Shown here one piece after another: positions 23,056 to 34,855 of a stretch of DNA of 64,000 nt. Within the stretch, counting starts at the first letter, position 1, and every line of letters begins with the position of its first letter. Source of the DNA: Chondrus crispus (lineage: Eukaryota; Rhodophyta; Florideophyceae; Gigartinales; Gigartinaceae); assembly GCF_000350225.1 (NCBI RefSeq), contig NW_005178942.1, forward strand, positions 375,272 to 439,271, read 5' to 3'. The notes under the pieces were generated by a model. The model made no database searches, was not told the origin of the DNA, and was given only the letters and a program-made list of their open reading frames with translations. Position numbers and translations under genes: made by a program.

Positions 23056-23821
23056 GTGCTTGCTGTTCGCTTTGAGTTGACTTTCAATAAGGTGTTGCTC
23101 TTTGCTCCAATATCTGCGCTGAAGATTGTTAGGGCGTTTTTGACAGTCTCCAGGTCTCTATGAACACCCTTCATGCTCCCTTCTACTGTATCAAGGCGAG
23201 CCAATACAGGTTTTTGCATGCTATCCAAAAAGAGGCGAAACGAGCTCAATGCTCCCCCTACGTTAGGTTTTAACTGTTTGGTTGAATTTGGTCTGACAGA
23301 TACTGCTCGAATGTCACTAAGGCCTGGCCGTACTGTACTGGTAATGTCACTGCCCGAGAAGCCCTCTTCATTGCGCAACTCTTCTGTCGCTGTCCAGTTT
23401 CCTGAGCTACTACGAACAAGCACGTCAGGCCCTTCGTCCCTGTAGTTTTCCTCTCGATTCCTTACGTGTTCCCTTCGTCGCAGATTGGCTCCTGCCGGGC
23501 CCCTCCGTCGCCCATATCTCGCATTGTCGACATCAGAAGGCAGATGAGATTGGGTTCCGGAACAGGGACGATCCTGAGCAGGGAAATTCCCCCTTTCTGC
23601 TTCGTCAGTTAGAGGCGGCTGCGTTTCCATGTTTGAAAGTCTGGTGACGGGTGGAATGCGGGGCTCGTGATTCTCTCCATCAGGAGAATTACCGTCACGA
23701 GGAAAAATAGTTTTGAGAACGTTCTTATTTCCCCTTCTCTTGATGTGTCGATTCTGCGCTCCGACGGCGGTAGATGAGCTCTTTCGCTTAAGGAGCAGCC
23801 TGTGAGATGGCTGGGCCGAAT

Positions 23822-23826
23822 ATGGA
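23822..23826. repeat. Target-site duplication of the solo LTR (ATGGA)
   Basis: ATGGA occurs at 23822-23826 and again at 24801-24805, directly flanking the LTR on both sides. This shows a complete insertion later reduced to one LTR. Confidence 0.9.
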
Positions 23827-24800
23827 TGTAGTGCAATGCGCCTGTCAGGCAGAGACCAAGGTCCGACGGTCCAACACAAACATCAGCAACAAAAACAACA
23901 ACTGCCAACGGTACAGCGCTACGGAGTGTTCGAACCTCCCTGTCCTCTTTAAGCGGGTTTGCGGCCCGCAGTAGCTCGGATCCCTGATAGGGGGGCAAAG
24001 AGAAGGGCCCAGCCCGGGATCGGTAAATGGTGGTAGAGACTTGTAAAGGCAACTGCTCGACGAGTTCGGAGGGGTGTTTAGGTAAACCTGGTCCGATGGG
24101 TCGTAAATCCAATGCTCGAAGAGCGCCTTGTACACCTTATACCCTTGATAAGGTCTTCGACGGGGACGTCCCAACGTAGCCCGTCGGGAAAGAAGAAAAC
24201 GTAGCAGCGCTACACCGTCGTACTGCCCGATGGCAAAGTACCAACACCGGATCGGTCGCAACCAGATTCCGATGGAACCAACGCTGAGAAAAGCACCACT
24301 GGTGCACCAACACAGAAGCCCGATGGCAAATGACGTCACGTTGCGGATCGCAATCCTACAAGGTGGGACCAACTCAAGATTAAGGGAAATTAGGATAGGG
24401 AAGTAAAGGAAAATTGGTAAGGAAAAAGGGGACCCCCGAGAGCTGAAGGATAAAGTAATCTGTAGTTAAAGGGAGTGTCTTGTAAAAGACGGACTTCAAC
24501 CAAGGCGATATCAGACTCTGGCAACTCGGGTTACCTTTACTGACTTCGTCGTCAGAGGGCTAAAGTATATATCGCCCCGCCGGAGCCACTACAGTAGCTC
24601 GCGGCGCTAGATCCTAGATGTAATCTAATGTCAGCAAAATTAATGCCAACTAATTAACTAAATAAAATAAAATAATTAAAAATTAAAACTCTGCAATTAT
24701 TCACACGTGTGTCCCCCAACCCTGACCACTTTTCATATCCAAATATTTTCTTTTCTTTTCACCCCCCCCCCCCCCCCTTTCAGGTGCGTATTGCACAACA
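23827..24800 (-). mobile_element. Solo LTR of the element B family
   Basis: 974 bp, closely similar to the B LTRs through about three quarters of its length and diverging in the AT-rich U3-like end. Termini are TGTAGTGCAAT and a near-match of its complement. It has the CRE palindrome, a TATA-like box, and a run of more than ten C near 24765. With a perfect ATGGA duplication and no internal sequence, it is the product of recombination between two LTRs of one insertion. Confidence 0.9.
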
Positions 24801-25106
24801 ATGGAGGCTGCATGACGAAGGGCACGTGCACTATCGGGACAAGTAATGACAGGTGGAACAGATGAATTCAGTTGATGAAGTGATGGAAAAAAGATCCGTG
24901 GCATTCTGAACTGCGGGAGAAGGTAACCAGCTAACTTTGTCAGGTTTCTCGCCGTCCGTGTCTCAAAAATGCGGGGCAGCGTTCGGCGATACAGTATAAG
25001 TTTCCCGCGACTACACGTGTTTTCGATATCGTACATTGCTTAAGTTTCAGATTCAGCTCCTTCGATCCAGTACTTTTCATATATCCCCGGCTTCGCTGAT
25101 GTCCTA

Positions 25107-28100
25107 ATGGATAGTTGTGATGCACCAAATCACAGCTCGCGGTCTTCTGGTAGGAAAAGACCTCGCCCAAGAAGAGATAGGCGGCGACGCAATAACAGGT
25201 TCGATTGGGAAGAGGAGAATGTGGGTGGGTCTGCAACTGCCGCGTACAAAGCGGAGGGCAAGTATCAATCTCCTTCCTCAAATCCTGTGAAGAGGAGGCT
25301 GTTTTATAATAGTGATCCGGAACCGTCTCATCAGGGTTCATTTGATGAGCTCACAACACAGCATCCGCATAGCGGGTGTAAGTTAAAAGTATCGGACGAC
25401 CAATTGACCAAACCTGTACATATATCTGATGTGGATCTGGGAGTTTTTTTGGAGGTGAAGATGGAAACCGTTCACAAGTGCGTAGCGAGACTGGAGATTC
25501 TGATGTACCTTCGGCCAGTTCGGAAGAAGAACTAGGGGCATCTAGGTATGCAGAAGAGTACAGCCGGCGCTCGAGGCCAAACTCCATCAATACCTGGCAG
25601 AAGTTGATCGCCATACTGGCGACGTCAGGCACTAACCGGTTGACAATTGCGCAGTATTCCTTCTTTCGGAACACTGTTAACTGGGTTATTGAGCAATATG
25701 CTCCACACGAGAGCTTGTTGCCGTCATACTCTACAGTACAGAGAACTCTGCTTCCTAACCTTTATGCAAACAATTTCCCACAGTCGGAGAAGCACTTCCT
25801 GTCAGTGGATTGGCAGAAGGCTGGTACGAAGCACAGTACCCTCGACACTAAAATTGTTGACCACAATTCAAGTCAAAAAACTGAAACCTCACCACGTGAG
25901 GGCAGTATACCAAAAGCTGAAGTAGAAGTAATACTTCCAAGCACTTGGGCCGTGCAGGACGTTTCGTTTAAGCCTACATGGGACATCATGCGATCTGGGG
26001 GCCTGAGCGACACCGGTAGTGGTTTGAGTAATCCCGTTTCTCCAGCGCCTCGAGCGCTTCCATAGTTTCCGATAGAAGGACATTTCTCGACGAGCCCCAT
26101 CATGCCGTTTTCTCCCAATCTACTGAGGCAGGTCCTGCGGCTTGTTTTCTTTCCCAAGGAGAAACGGTCATCATTGTTCTTGAAACTGAACCGATACCTA
26201 AGGAGTGGGCTGGAATTGGCTCAAAAGAGCTCCAGAAGTACGTGCGAAGTATATCGACCACGCGATGCAGCAATTTCGAGTTTCACTTGACGGCTGTTCC
26301 AGGTGAAACGAAACTTTCAACAACAGACATGATTCCTTCACTGCACTCAAAACATTGCATTGGTCGAGCAGGAGACATACTGACCATTCTATCCGTCAGC
26401 GAAATTACACTTTATGAATGTTTGCTCAGTCATAGGGTTGGCGGTTTCTGCGGATCGGGCAATATGATTGCGCTCGCATGGGTCCCTAATTTTGCATCCT
26501 CGCAACGCATCCGAAAACTCCCTCACGCTGAAGTATTCGTACAACCAGTGACAGAAATATTTCAGAGTCAACCATGCCAGCGAGTCGAAGGTGAGAAACT
26601 CGGTCAATCTACCAACTACAATCTCGACCTAGGTTGTCCTTGCAAGAAGTCTGAGAGGTTATTACTTAAAAAACGGTATGCGTTACTTTGTGTACAGAGT
26701 ACTTCTTTATTCCGACGGGTTTTCGCAATACAAGAATGTTCAAGGGTCTGCAGGTGGTGTTTACATGCTACCTCTTAACCTTCTTCCGCAAAACCGGACA
26801 TCACGCAAAGCCGTTCGGATGTTGAGTCTCACTCCGCTGGTCGTTAGTACTAGTCAGGTGCTTCAGATCGTATCTGATGACATCACCGGGTCGGGAGCGA
26901 TCGGAATAGACACGTGTGACGGAGGCGGAATCTCAATTAAGGTTTTTGTTCAAGCTGTGGCTTACATTGGAGACTTTCTCCAGATCGCGCACATATCCGA
27001 TTTATTGGGTCACAACGCAGACTCTTCATGTCATTTATGTTTTTTCGCAAGCAAAAACTGGATCCATATCGCTCTTGTCATTGATATACGACAGAACTCA
27101 ATTGTGCGCATACATCCAGCTTTAGATCTGAGCAGCGTATGAAAGCTATACGTGAATCAAAAGGCCCTGAGAAAGAAAGGAACCGTCTTCTTAACTATAT
27201 AGGCATGGAATCGACGTCTTGTCGGATGTGAATAGCTAGTCCCCTTCGTATACTTAACGAAAGGCTTAATTATGCTAGATCAAGCCAGCAAGTGCCGTTG
27301 ACCACATGTGGGCACCCCGTTTTCGAGGCGTCCTTCGACCCATATCGCTCAGTGCTAGTAGCACCAGACGACCTGCTCTGGGAACGCCATCAACATCTTA
27401 AACACATGCTTTCTGATGCTTTCCTCAAGGGAACAAAGAGATCAAATCGAAGCCAGAATATGTGACGGGCTTCGTAGGAATTCCTTGATCACGCAGAGAA
27501 AAAGTTTTCGACTTCACAAATAATAAGCCGTATTCTACCACAATCAGTGGTACATTCTGTACACTACTTGTTGCTCGATTTGTGTTCGAGGACGAGTGTG
27601 CTGCGCTTCCGGCGAACGAAGGACAGAATCACACATTGTTGAAAACGGTGCGGGCTTTGGGACTGTTTTCAGACCTAGTCGCGTCGACTTATTGGTATCC
27701 TAAACTGCATGTAGATGGATAAAAATCTGTGCAGCATTTTAACAATGCCGCAGGCATGGCATTCATATCAGAACAGCAGGCTTCTGCACGCCTGTACGTC
27801 CAAAGTTGCGATTCAATTTGTGGCATTTCTGCAATTGCGAGGGGTAAGCTGGATAAACAGAACCTTCACAGAATCATCGAGCTCTACAAACATTCAGTTC
27901 CAGCAATGGGGCACGCGCATCACTTTTCTGAGCTGGTTTTTGAGTTTGCCCATCAGCCTTTGAAGAGAGGCGTGGCGATGTCTAGCCATCGAAAACCGCA
28001 CTTTCAAGCCGTGAAACATACATTGGTTGACGAATGGGACGGAAGGCTAGCCTCTCTGGCAGGATCACGGAAGGAAAGTGATGTTGATGGCATATTTGAT

Positions 28101-28862
28101 TCGCAGCTGAGAAGGTGCATGGGAGAAACCCGAGTTTTAGAGAGGCAGGCGGCATCAATGTCAAAAGGCATGCCAAGCTTGGAAAATGTACTGATCAAGC
28201 CTGTTCTCCAAAAAATATGCGGTGCACTCCCATCTCAAACAGCAAATAGCAAAATGAACTGCATGTGGTCTTTGCAAAATAGAAAAGTTGCGAGGGAATC
28301 TGACACCGCGCTGGTTGCCCTGGTGGAAAGTCTTGTCTTGAATCAGTTACAAGGGGCTCGACAGTTGCAATTATATACCGGATCGAAGCGGAAAAAACGA
28401 GTTTTAAGCGGAGTAAATCAGTCCATCAGGTCACCATCTCACGAATGCGTTCAAAAGGGTGATGCAGTGCAACCTATTGTTCATCGTCAATCGACCAATT
28501 TCGCAGTTCCACACCAACCGTCTATTGAGGAGATGAGACGAAACCCTGATAAGTATCAGATGTGTGTTTTCGCAGTGGACACGCTGTTGCAGTGGAGAGA
28601 TTTTTCATGTGAAAGAATCGCCCACGAGAGCGGGCTGTTTGCTGTTGCTCAAAAATGTACCAGATATGAGGACAGTACTCTAAGAATGGCACGGAATTCG
28701 CCGTTGGTACTGCTAAAACTCAATGAATCTGTGAGAAGAGTTGGGTTTGTTCATGCTTGTAAAGCTGCGTGCAACGGTACATCATGTGAGATACGCGAGA
28801 TTGAAGGATACGTGTATCACAGTAAGGATTTTCTTTCTGGAGGCAGTTCTATTACGCGATGA
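25107..28862 (+). pseudogene. Tnp2-like (CACTA/Plavaka-type) DNA transposase relic, copy 1
   Basis: A chain of plus-strand open stretches covers a protein of roughly 1,100-1,200 residues. The start is basic and arginine-rich (from 25107), then a serine/glutamate-rich stretch. The central block near 26700-27060 has YSDGFSQYKNVQGSAGGVY, LNLLPQNRTSRK and DLLGHNADSSCHLC. These match the layout of Tnp2-type transposases: a DGF block, an intermediate NLP motif, then a [LG]H-x-x-x-x-CxxC block. The C-terminal half (27729-28862) has FEFAHQPLKRG, shared with copy 2 at 54334-56404. At least four frame breaks separate the stretches, and 27143-27728 is the most decayed. Superfamily placement is by motif layout and needs a profile search. 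Confidence 0.68.
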
Positions 28863-28970
28863 AAGAGAGCGGTTACCCCCTCGAATGGGATAAACCTTCG
28901 TGGTAAGCGGGAGTGTGCAGATATGCGGATCGGCATCCTTGGTTGCTATTCGTCCTTAATGCTACAAAAT

Positions 28971-29096
28971 TGAGTTTTTGCGCTTATTTCTGATGAAGAT
29001 GGTGGGGAGGGACATTGCCTGCTAATACAAATTTGAATTTTTGCACTTACTTCTGGTGAATATGGTGGGGACACTGCAATACTATACTGTATTGTC
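28971..29096. repeat. Two-copy tandem repeat, period 63 bp
   Basis: The segment starting TGAGTTTTTGCGCTTA at 28971 recurs as TGAATTTTTGCACTTA at 29034, and both continue with GAATATGGTGGGG-type sequence. It lies between the stop of transposase copy 1 and the end of the convergent gene relic at 29196. Confidence 0.7.
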
Positions 29097-29195
29097 CTCA
29101 TTGTGAAATGCAGTGAAATTCTCCTTACAGAGCTGCAATGCTGGAGAGCTGTGCTGCACTTCGTGTTACACATCGTCCCATCTCAAGATACTAGG

Positions 29196-30819
29196 TCACT
29201 TGTACACACCCGTTTCTATGCTTCTCTTCAACATGTCTTGTGTTATGGTATTCTGAAATTCAGATACTACTTTCTTGTTGCGTACGACAAGAGCGGGCCA
29301 AACCATCTCCAAAGTACCCAAGACCTCCTCGTTTTGCCGGAGCGACCTCGAAAAGTTTCGACCTTTACGGTTGGAGAGAGGAGCCCAGCTTAATGTAAAA
29401 CGTGTGTGGTCTGATGTGTATGGTTCTTTTTCAGCGATCATTTCCAAACCTGATTTTGTTATGGCATCCATAATGGGCATATTCTTCTTGCAAAGCCTGT
29501 TTACGTATCTACAGTTCCGTGTATCGAATTGCCTCGTCTCCCTCCAAAGCAAGTCACAAGTCTGATTGGGAAGTGAGTGGTGCAGGCTTCCGGCAACACG
29601 GAAAGCAAATGGATGATGGTCTTCATTCTTTTCGGCCAAAGTTGCCGCAATAAGTCTGAATGCGCAATCCTCCGGCAGTTGCGCTGGGTCAGGTGCGTTC
29701 ATTTTCTATCCTTTAAAAGAAGAGAAAGTAGATCAGAGTACTCCGAAATGCCAATACATGATGCTAATTCATGCAAGGTGTTAAAAGCAACCAGTGCATG
29801 TTCCAAACTTATCATTGGTGATTGTGTTTCTACGAAAGCCGGTTGGAACACTGCATTAGAACATCTCCATTTGATTACCCTGGCAATCCGCTCAAAATCT
29901 TCTAGGCTACAGTCCGCTTCCGCTTTGATTAAGGAAGTGTAACACATGCCAACAAAGCGTCAATCTCCCTCATGTAGGTCACATATAGCTGAGCGAGTAC
30001 GGGGGAAAACGATAGGCTTGTGAGAACTAACAACAATTCTGTGTCTTAAGTAACTGAATATTCGGTCAGAAACCTTATCGCTCTCACTCCATGAGCCTAC
30101 AATACGAGAGTAAAATGCACTCTGAGCTCCCACGATCCTCTGAAGCTCCTCAAGGTTGACTTCTAAAGTACTAATTTTTTCCTCGGCTTCGCCCTTCTGT
30201 GGATCAAATGATAGAACCATCGATCTCCGTCTCTACCCGATTCCTTCATATGTCTGGTGCATGGCTTGTACTTCGAACCAGATGACTGATTTGATAACTG
30301 CTGCACGGAATCGGCTTCACTATTATTTACTGATTCCGAAAGAGCCGAGAGACACATCCGCCACGGCTGTGTGACATTTTTTTGGCGCCCAATACCGTCG
30401 TGGCACAAAACAGATCCAATGAGTCGAGCGTCCATGAAAGAGGCTTCCATCCCATATGCTTGCTCATAGTGAACTTTTGCTCTGGTGACACCGCCATTAC
30501 AATCTACCTTCTCCAGGACAGCCTTCCACCAGACATCTTTTTCGACAGTTTTCCTTCGTTTTCGATCATCCCGTCGAGGTATCTCGACGATCCAAAGTAC
30601 CTCAATTGCATCCCCCTCCCGTACGTCCGCCATATGAGGCGGACGGATGTGACGAACGGACGTGAAAAGTGAATTCGTGCCAGAGTGTAGGCAATGCGAG
30701 GTATTTGTGTAGGGGTTCTGAGAATGTCGAAGGACGACGTGGGGTGTGGAGGGCACAAGCTGGTGCTCGCCAACGGCAAAGATTGTAAATTTCAGAAGTC
30801 GGTTTTTCGGGACATCCAA
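29196..30819 (-). pseudogene. Unassigned gene relic, possible Tudor-like N-terminal module
   Basis: Four overlapping minus-strand open stretches (30819-30163, 30220-29960, 29947-29699, 29702-29196) read as one decayed gene of roughly 530 codons. They are separated by a frame change near 30220, an in-frame stop near 29960 and a frame change near 29700. The N-terminal part has GDAIEVLWIVEIPRR, DVWWKAVLEKV and AKVHYEQAYG. These beta-strand-like blocks with paired tryptophans are reminiscent of Tudor/Agenet chromatin readers. A probable coiled coil follows (EEKISTLEVNLEELQ). The C-terminal 230 residues are unfamiliar. It converges on transposase copy 1 and may be a second gene of that transposon. 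Introns in place of the frame changes are possible. Confidence 0.45.
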
Positions 30820-32500
30820 TCATTGCACAACCTTCAAAGGTTGACTAATAATAATCGTTTTGTGCCAATACACGTATCTCTTTAGGCGGGCGATGACAAC
30901 CCAATCGTCATGTAGTTCCCTGGAAACATACCTGAGAACGCCACGGCGGGGCATCGCGCCTTCACGTTTCAAATCTCACTTGTTCCTCAACCTCTTTCAA
31001 AGCAAACGACGGTTTGCCAGATCCCCTTATACAGCACTGACGAGATCGCATGTCCCTCAGATCGCCTTTTTCATATCAACGACTCCCAACTCTGACCAAC
31101 CCATGTGGTTTTGCGGTAAGTACACGTTTTCGCGACAGTTCCACTTTGTAGCTTCCTTATCGGTGGGGCAGCGAGCGAGGGAAATTTTATCCAAGACGTT
31201 AGAGCGAGGATAAGGTGTGTTCAATCACATTTCCAAAGAGGCTTTAGACGGGAAGAAAACTGACCAACTGCATCGACAGCAAGGGAGTGTTTTTGCGAGG
31301 GATGATTCGAGGATCAATGCTGATGTTGGAACTGAGAAGGATGAAGGAGAGCAAGTGGTGGCAAGATGCGGATCAGCTGTGGATGATCTGAATTCCTGAA
31401 GCAGGTAGTACTTTTGTGAGGGAAAGATGTTGCTGGTAATTAGGGATGTGTCGAGAGGGAGCGTTTCCAAGTAGTGTAGGTTGCGGGAAAAATGAACGTC
31501 GAGAAGAAGTGAGGTAACAATTTTTGGGGGAGGGGATGAAGATGATTGAAGGATCACTATTTATGTTGGAACTGAGATGGGATGAGGGAGAAGAAGTGGT
31601 GGCAAGATGCAGAGCATGAGGATGATGGAGAGGAAGTGGTGGCAAGATGCGGAGCATTACGATGAGGGAGAGGAAGTTGTGGCAAGATGTGGATCAGCTG
31701 TGGATGATCTTACAGCTTCAGGTCGATTTTCGTTGAGCGCAACTGGGCACTCGTTTCATCAACAGAATATCTGATCAAGAACAAAGAAAGAAACGAGTGT
31801 GACCCGGCGCAGGCGGGGAACGCTGTAGGGAAGAGGCAGATGGTGAAGGGGATCCTTGCGAATTTGAAAGGAACCTAGAATATTGAAACAGTGTTCTGAA
31901 AACCGACCTTAGAGAAGAAGAGGACTAGTAATACCGTTTCCCCGCCTCAAATAATACTTCAGCAGGAATAGTAAAACATACCGTTCCAGTACATCATCAT
32001 TGCGCAATACTTGATTTTTATATTTGTGGTCATACCACGTGATAAGAAATGTGCTAAGATAACCACTATAGTGAATGTAATAGTTTCTCGTTCTCTCGGT
32101 AGATCAGTGCTTTTTTGACGCTCCTCGGTACATCCAGACAATGAATAGGCTCCATAAGAGACCGCCCACTCAAGAAGATTGCGAATGGTGCTGGCATCAG
32201 AATGATGTTTTCAGTCAATATCATTGTCATATTGCGCAGTTGTGTTACAGTAGTTAGGAAACAAAATTCAGTGTGTTTTGACTGTACTATCAGAGCTATC
32301 CTACGCAGTACGTGTCAAGATTCCGTTTCCGATACAGTGATGTCACAACAACGCACGAAACAACGCGAAAACAGCAATGGCTGTTACTGATCTCATAATT
32401 ACAACAGCATTCCTCCGAATAATATAATGTCAAAATGAGCGTTCTCACTCGCTACATCAAAAAGAACAGAACAGTATATAGCGCAGTTTACATCACTAAA
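30820..32500. other. Stretch without supported genes
   Basis: Apart from the repeat cluster near 31309-31715, I see only short open frames without recognisable content. 31950-32500 is AT-rich and has none of note. Confidence 0.5.
31309..31715. repeat. Cluster of imperfect purine-rich tandem repeats
   Basis: The phrase GGTGGCAAGATG(C/T) with flanking GAGGGAGAGGAAGTGG recurs at least four times, and the block ending GGATCAGCTGTGGATGATCT appears at both ends (about 31371 and 31690). Unit spacing is about 43-47 bp in the second half. Confidence 0.65.
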
Positions 32501-34842
32501 TTAAACATAATTATTACAATATGCCTTTGCAGTGGTGTTGAGGGCACGAATGTTCTTAGTTGACTGGATAGCATCTTCCTGGCCTCGCTTTCTCTTTCCT
32601 GTTTTCTTGAAAGGCAGCTGCAGGGAAATCGTCAATGGATTAGTTTTAATCCATTGGCGAATCCCTCTCCGAACTGTTACAGATGAGGCCTGTGAGGAGG
32701 ACCCAGGCCCTTGCGCGTGACGAGGCGGCTGGGACGTATCAGCTTGAGACGTAGTCGTTTGTGGTACTTGGCGTGAAGTACCTTGATAAATAGGCACGTC
32801 AGCTCGCTTAGAAAGCTCCTTAGGTGGAGCTAGAGCTTTCATGAGCTTTTTGCGGAGCATATTGAGATGCTTGTCTTGGTCAAAACGCTGCCCAGCTTCA
32901 TTACCTCCACTCCTGAAACTCTTCATCTGCCTTGCCACAAAGGCATCAATTCGCATCTTGATGTTTCTGCCGACCTCAATCTCCATTTCCAAGACGCTTT
33001 GCAACTCCTTCTCGTACGTGTTGGCAATGGTGCAAAGCTCCTCATAAATTTCAGCAAAGGCTTCAAAGAAAGCATTCTCGTACCCAGTGAAAGCACCGCG
33101 CTTCTTTCTCCTTTTCTTCTGACGCTTGAAGTTCATCGGTTTGTCCGTCTCCACCTCGCGCAAGAAGACAACGACACATGAAATACCAAGAAGGATGCCA
33201 GACCTATGCAGGGTGAGAAGCCGACGGTTGCTAAGGTCCGTGATACCGATAGTCCTGGTCGTATCGCAGAGGCTTTGGATGGTGTCGTAGTCGATATCGT
33301 ACTCCACAAGTCGTAGTGCCAAGTGCGCATATCGAGAGTACTGCTTAGCCCCCAGCGGACCAAGTACTTTAAGCTTCATTAGCGCGCCTGTGACACCTGC
33401 GACAGTCGTCACAGGACGCTGATTCTTCATATCCAACTGGTTCTTCATCATTCGAACAGCATCTATAGTTGCGTGAATGGATCTGTGAAGTTTGAGAACC
33501 AGATCTTCGACGAAGTGTCGTTGAGTAGAGCACCGATACCTAGTTTTTCCAATTCTGAAATGGGTTAACCATCCTTCCTGTGCCACCCCTGTGCATCGAT
33601 CCATTCCAACTCCTTTTCCTTTTGCAAGTCAGTAGCCTTGGCCTTATTCATGCCGGTGACACGATGTCGACCGTCGCGAATTAGGGGTTTCATCATCAGC
33701 TCATCTAACCCATCGTCTCTCTGCCTCAACATCGTAGAGCGGTCGAAGACCATGTCGTCTGGCATGGCCACAGAGATTGCTCCAGCCGCTTTCCGCAGCC
33801 CGTTTTTGAGAAGGCTCTCGGTATTTGATTCAACATGTCTTTCATCAACCCTCCGAAGAGTTTCTTCCATGATTCTGATGTTACTGACTAAGACCCGGAC
33901 GTGATGCTGCCAGTACTTGCTCACATCCACTTCAGGGATATCTGGGGCAAAAGATTCGTCTATTTCGATGCCGTCGTCGAGTGTAGCAATTCTCGTTTCC
34001 TTCACAAACCGGATGTCATCATCGACATTAACAACGTCCATTGGCGAACTGCTGTAACAGCAGTTACAGGGTGGATTCTTCTGGACGAGACTCTGACAAC
34101 AGTTGTCAGAGTCTCGTCCAGAAGAATCCGCACGAGGTGAGTTCGGTGCATCTGCTTCCATTTTGATATTTCCACATGCATCTGAAACGGCAGCTGAAAC
34201 GATTTGTTTCGCCGTGTCCGATTTTTGCTCTTCACCTTTGAATAATCTTAATCTCTTTCGAACGGACATAGGGGTCTGAGCAGTCTTTTCAACATTAGAG
34301 GTTTTCTTCGTAGTGGGAGTGGAGACCGTTCCCTCCATTTCAGACACAACCCCCTGGGCCATCATGAAACTGTCCCAAGGGTATCGCGCCCATATGTCGA
34401 CAATCTCTCCAAGTGTCTTTGGGACAGTGTTGCTCCTCATTGGCCGGGAACGGGTACGGATAGGGGATGTTCTTACGGTTGTCGTCTATATAGACTTTGT
34501 AAACCAGAACGAGGTATTGCGAACCTTTCTCCCAGTTCCCGATGTTTGCAAGGTCGAAAGTTCCGGGCTGCATCTCGCCCTCGGCCCCGACTGTGATATG
34601 CGCAGTTCCCACTCGAACTAGAGCACCGAACTCTTCATGCCCCTCCGACGGTGCCTGACCTCGCTTGATTTTGAAGTCATGGGCAAAGAGGGTCACTTCT
34701 GCATCGGCTACAAGTCCCTTGGACTGAAGTTCTTTAAGGGAGCGAACATTTTTCCAGCTGCACGGCTAAAACCACGCACACGCCCACGCCCACGACCACG
34801 ACCTCTTCATTCCTTTCTAATTCTGCGCTTGGGTGTAGGCAT
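32501..34842 (-). pseudogene. Leftward gene of the divergent pair; unrecognised, possible ParB-like motif
   Basis: The ATG at 34842 (ATGCCTACACCCAAG) starts at the same point of the inverted repeat as the rightward gene. An RG-repeat stretch follows, then three overlapping open stretches (34696-34340, 34440-33565, 33604-32501), giving a protein of about 750 residues broken in a few places. The middle part is acidic and serine-rich. Near 33660 it reads LIRDGRHRVTGMNKA, which resembles the DG-x-HR box of ParB-like nuclease-fold domains. The last 300 residues are helix-rich, with a lysine/arginine cluster (KRQKKRRKKRG, a likely nuclear signal), a probable coiled coil (YEKELQSVLEMEIEV), a low-complexity S/T/Q stretch and a second basic cluster (KKTGKRKRG). 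The family is unknown. The ParB resemblance is weak. Confidence 0.45.
34073..34129. repeat. Perfect 57-bp palindrome inside the leftward gene
   Basis: A 28-base arm beginning GGATTCTTCTGGACGAGACT (34073-34100) is followed by one central A (34101) and then its exact reverse complement (34102-34129). It lies in a coding stretch and encodes part of a serine/aspartate-rich segment. A shorter inverted repeat (CTGTAAC...GTTACAG, about 34052-34068) sits next to it. Confidence 0.95.
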
Positions 34843-34855
34843 TGTAAAAACCTTG

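Larger units (their letters stand above)
23056..24813 (-). pseudogene. Unassigned coiled-coil gene, interrupted by a solo LTR and cut by element A
   Basis: On minus an ATG at 24813 opens a frame that meets the solo LTR (23827-24800) within a few codons and resumes after it. It runs open for about 255 further codons to the end of element A's LTR, where it is lost. The protein starts basic (RLLLKRK, HIKRRGNK), continues through a polar arginine-rich middle, and ends in a probable coiled coil (ARLDTVEGSMKGVHRDLETV). I do not recognise a family. It diverges from the transposase gene at 25107, with about 290 bases between. It could be the second gene of that DNA transposon or an unrelated host gene. 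Confidence 0.5.

Noticed and set aside
22665-23075. 136-codon plus frame across the end of the element A LTR
   Set aside because: It straddles the LTR boundary and the host sequence and has no recognisable content.
24765-24779. Long C run in the solo LTR
   Set aside because: A homopolymer of this length is probably slippage or an assembly effect and is not given a function.
25478-28862. KDZ-type transposase as an alternative identity for copy 1
   Set aside because: The DGF, NLP and GH-x-x-x-x-CxxC layout fits Tnp2/Plavaka better, and I could not find the KDZ signature by eye.
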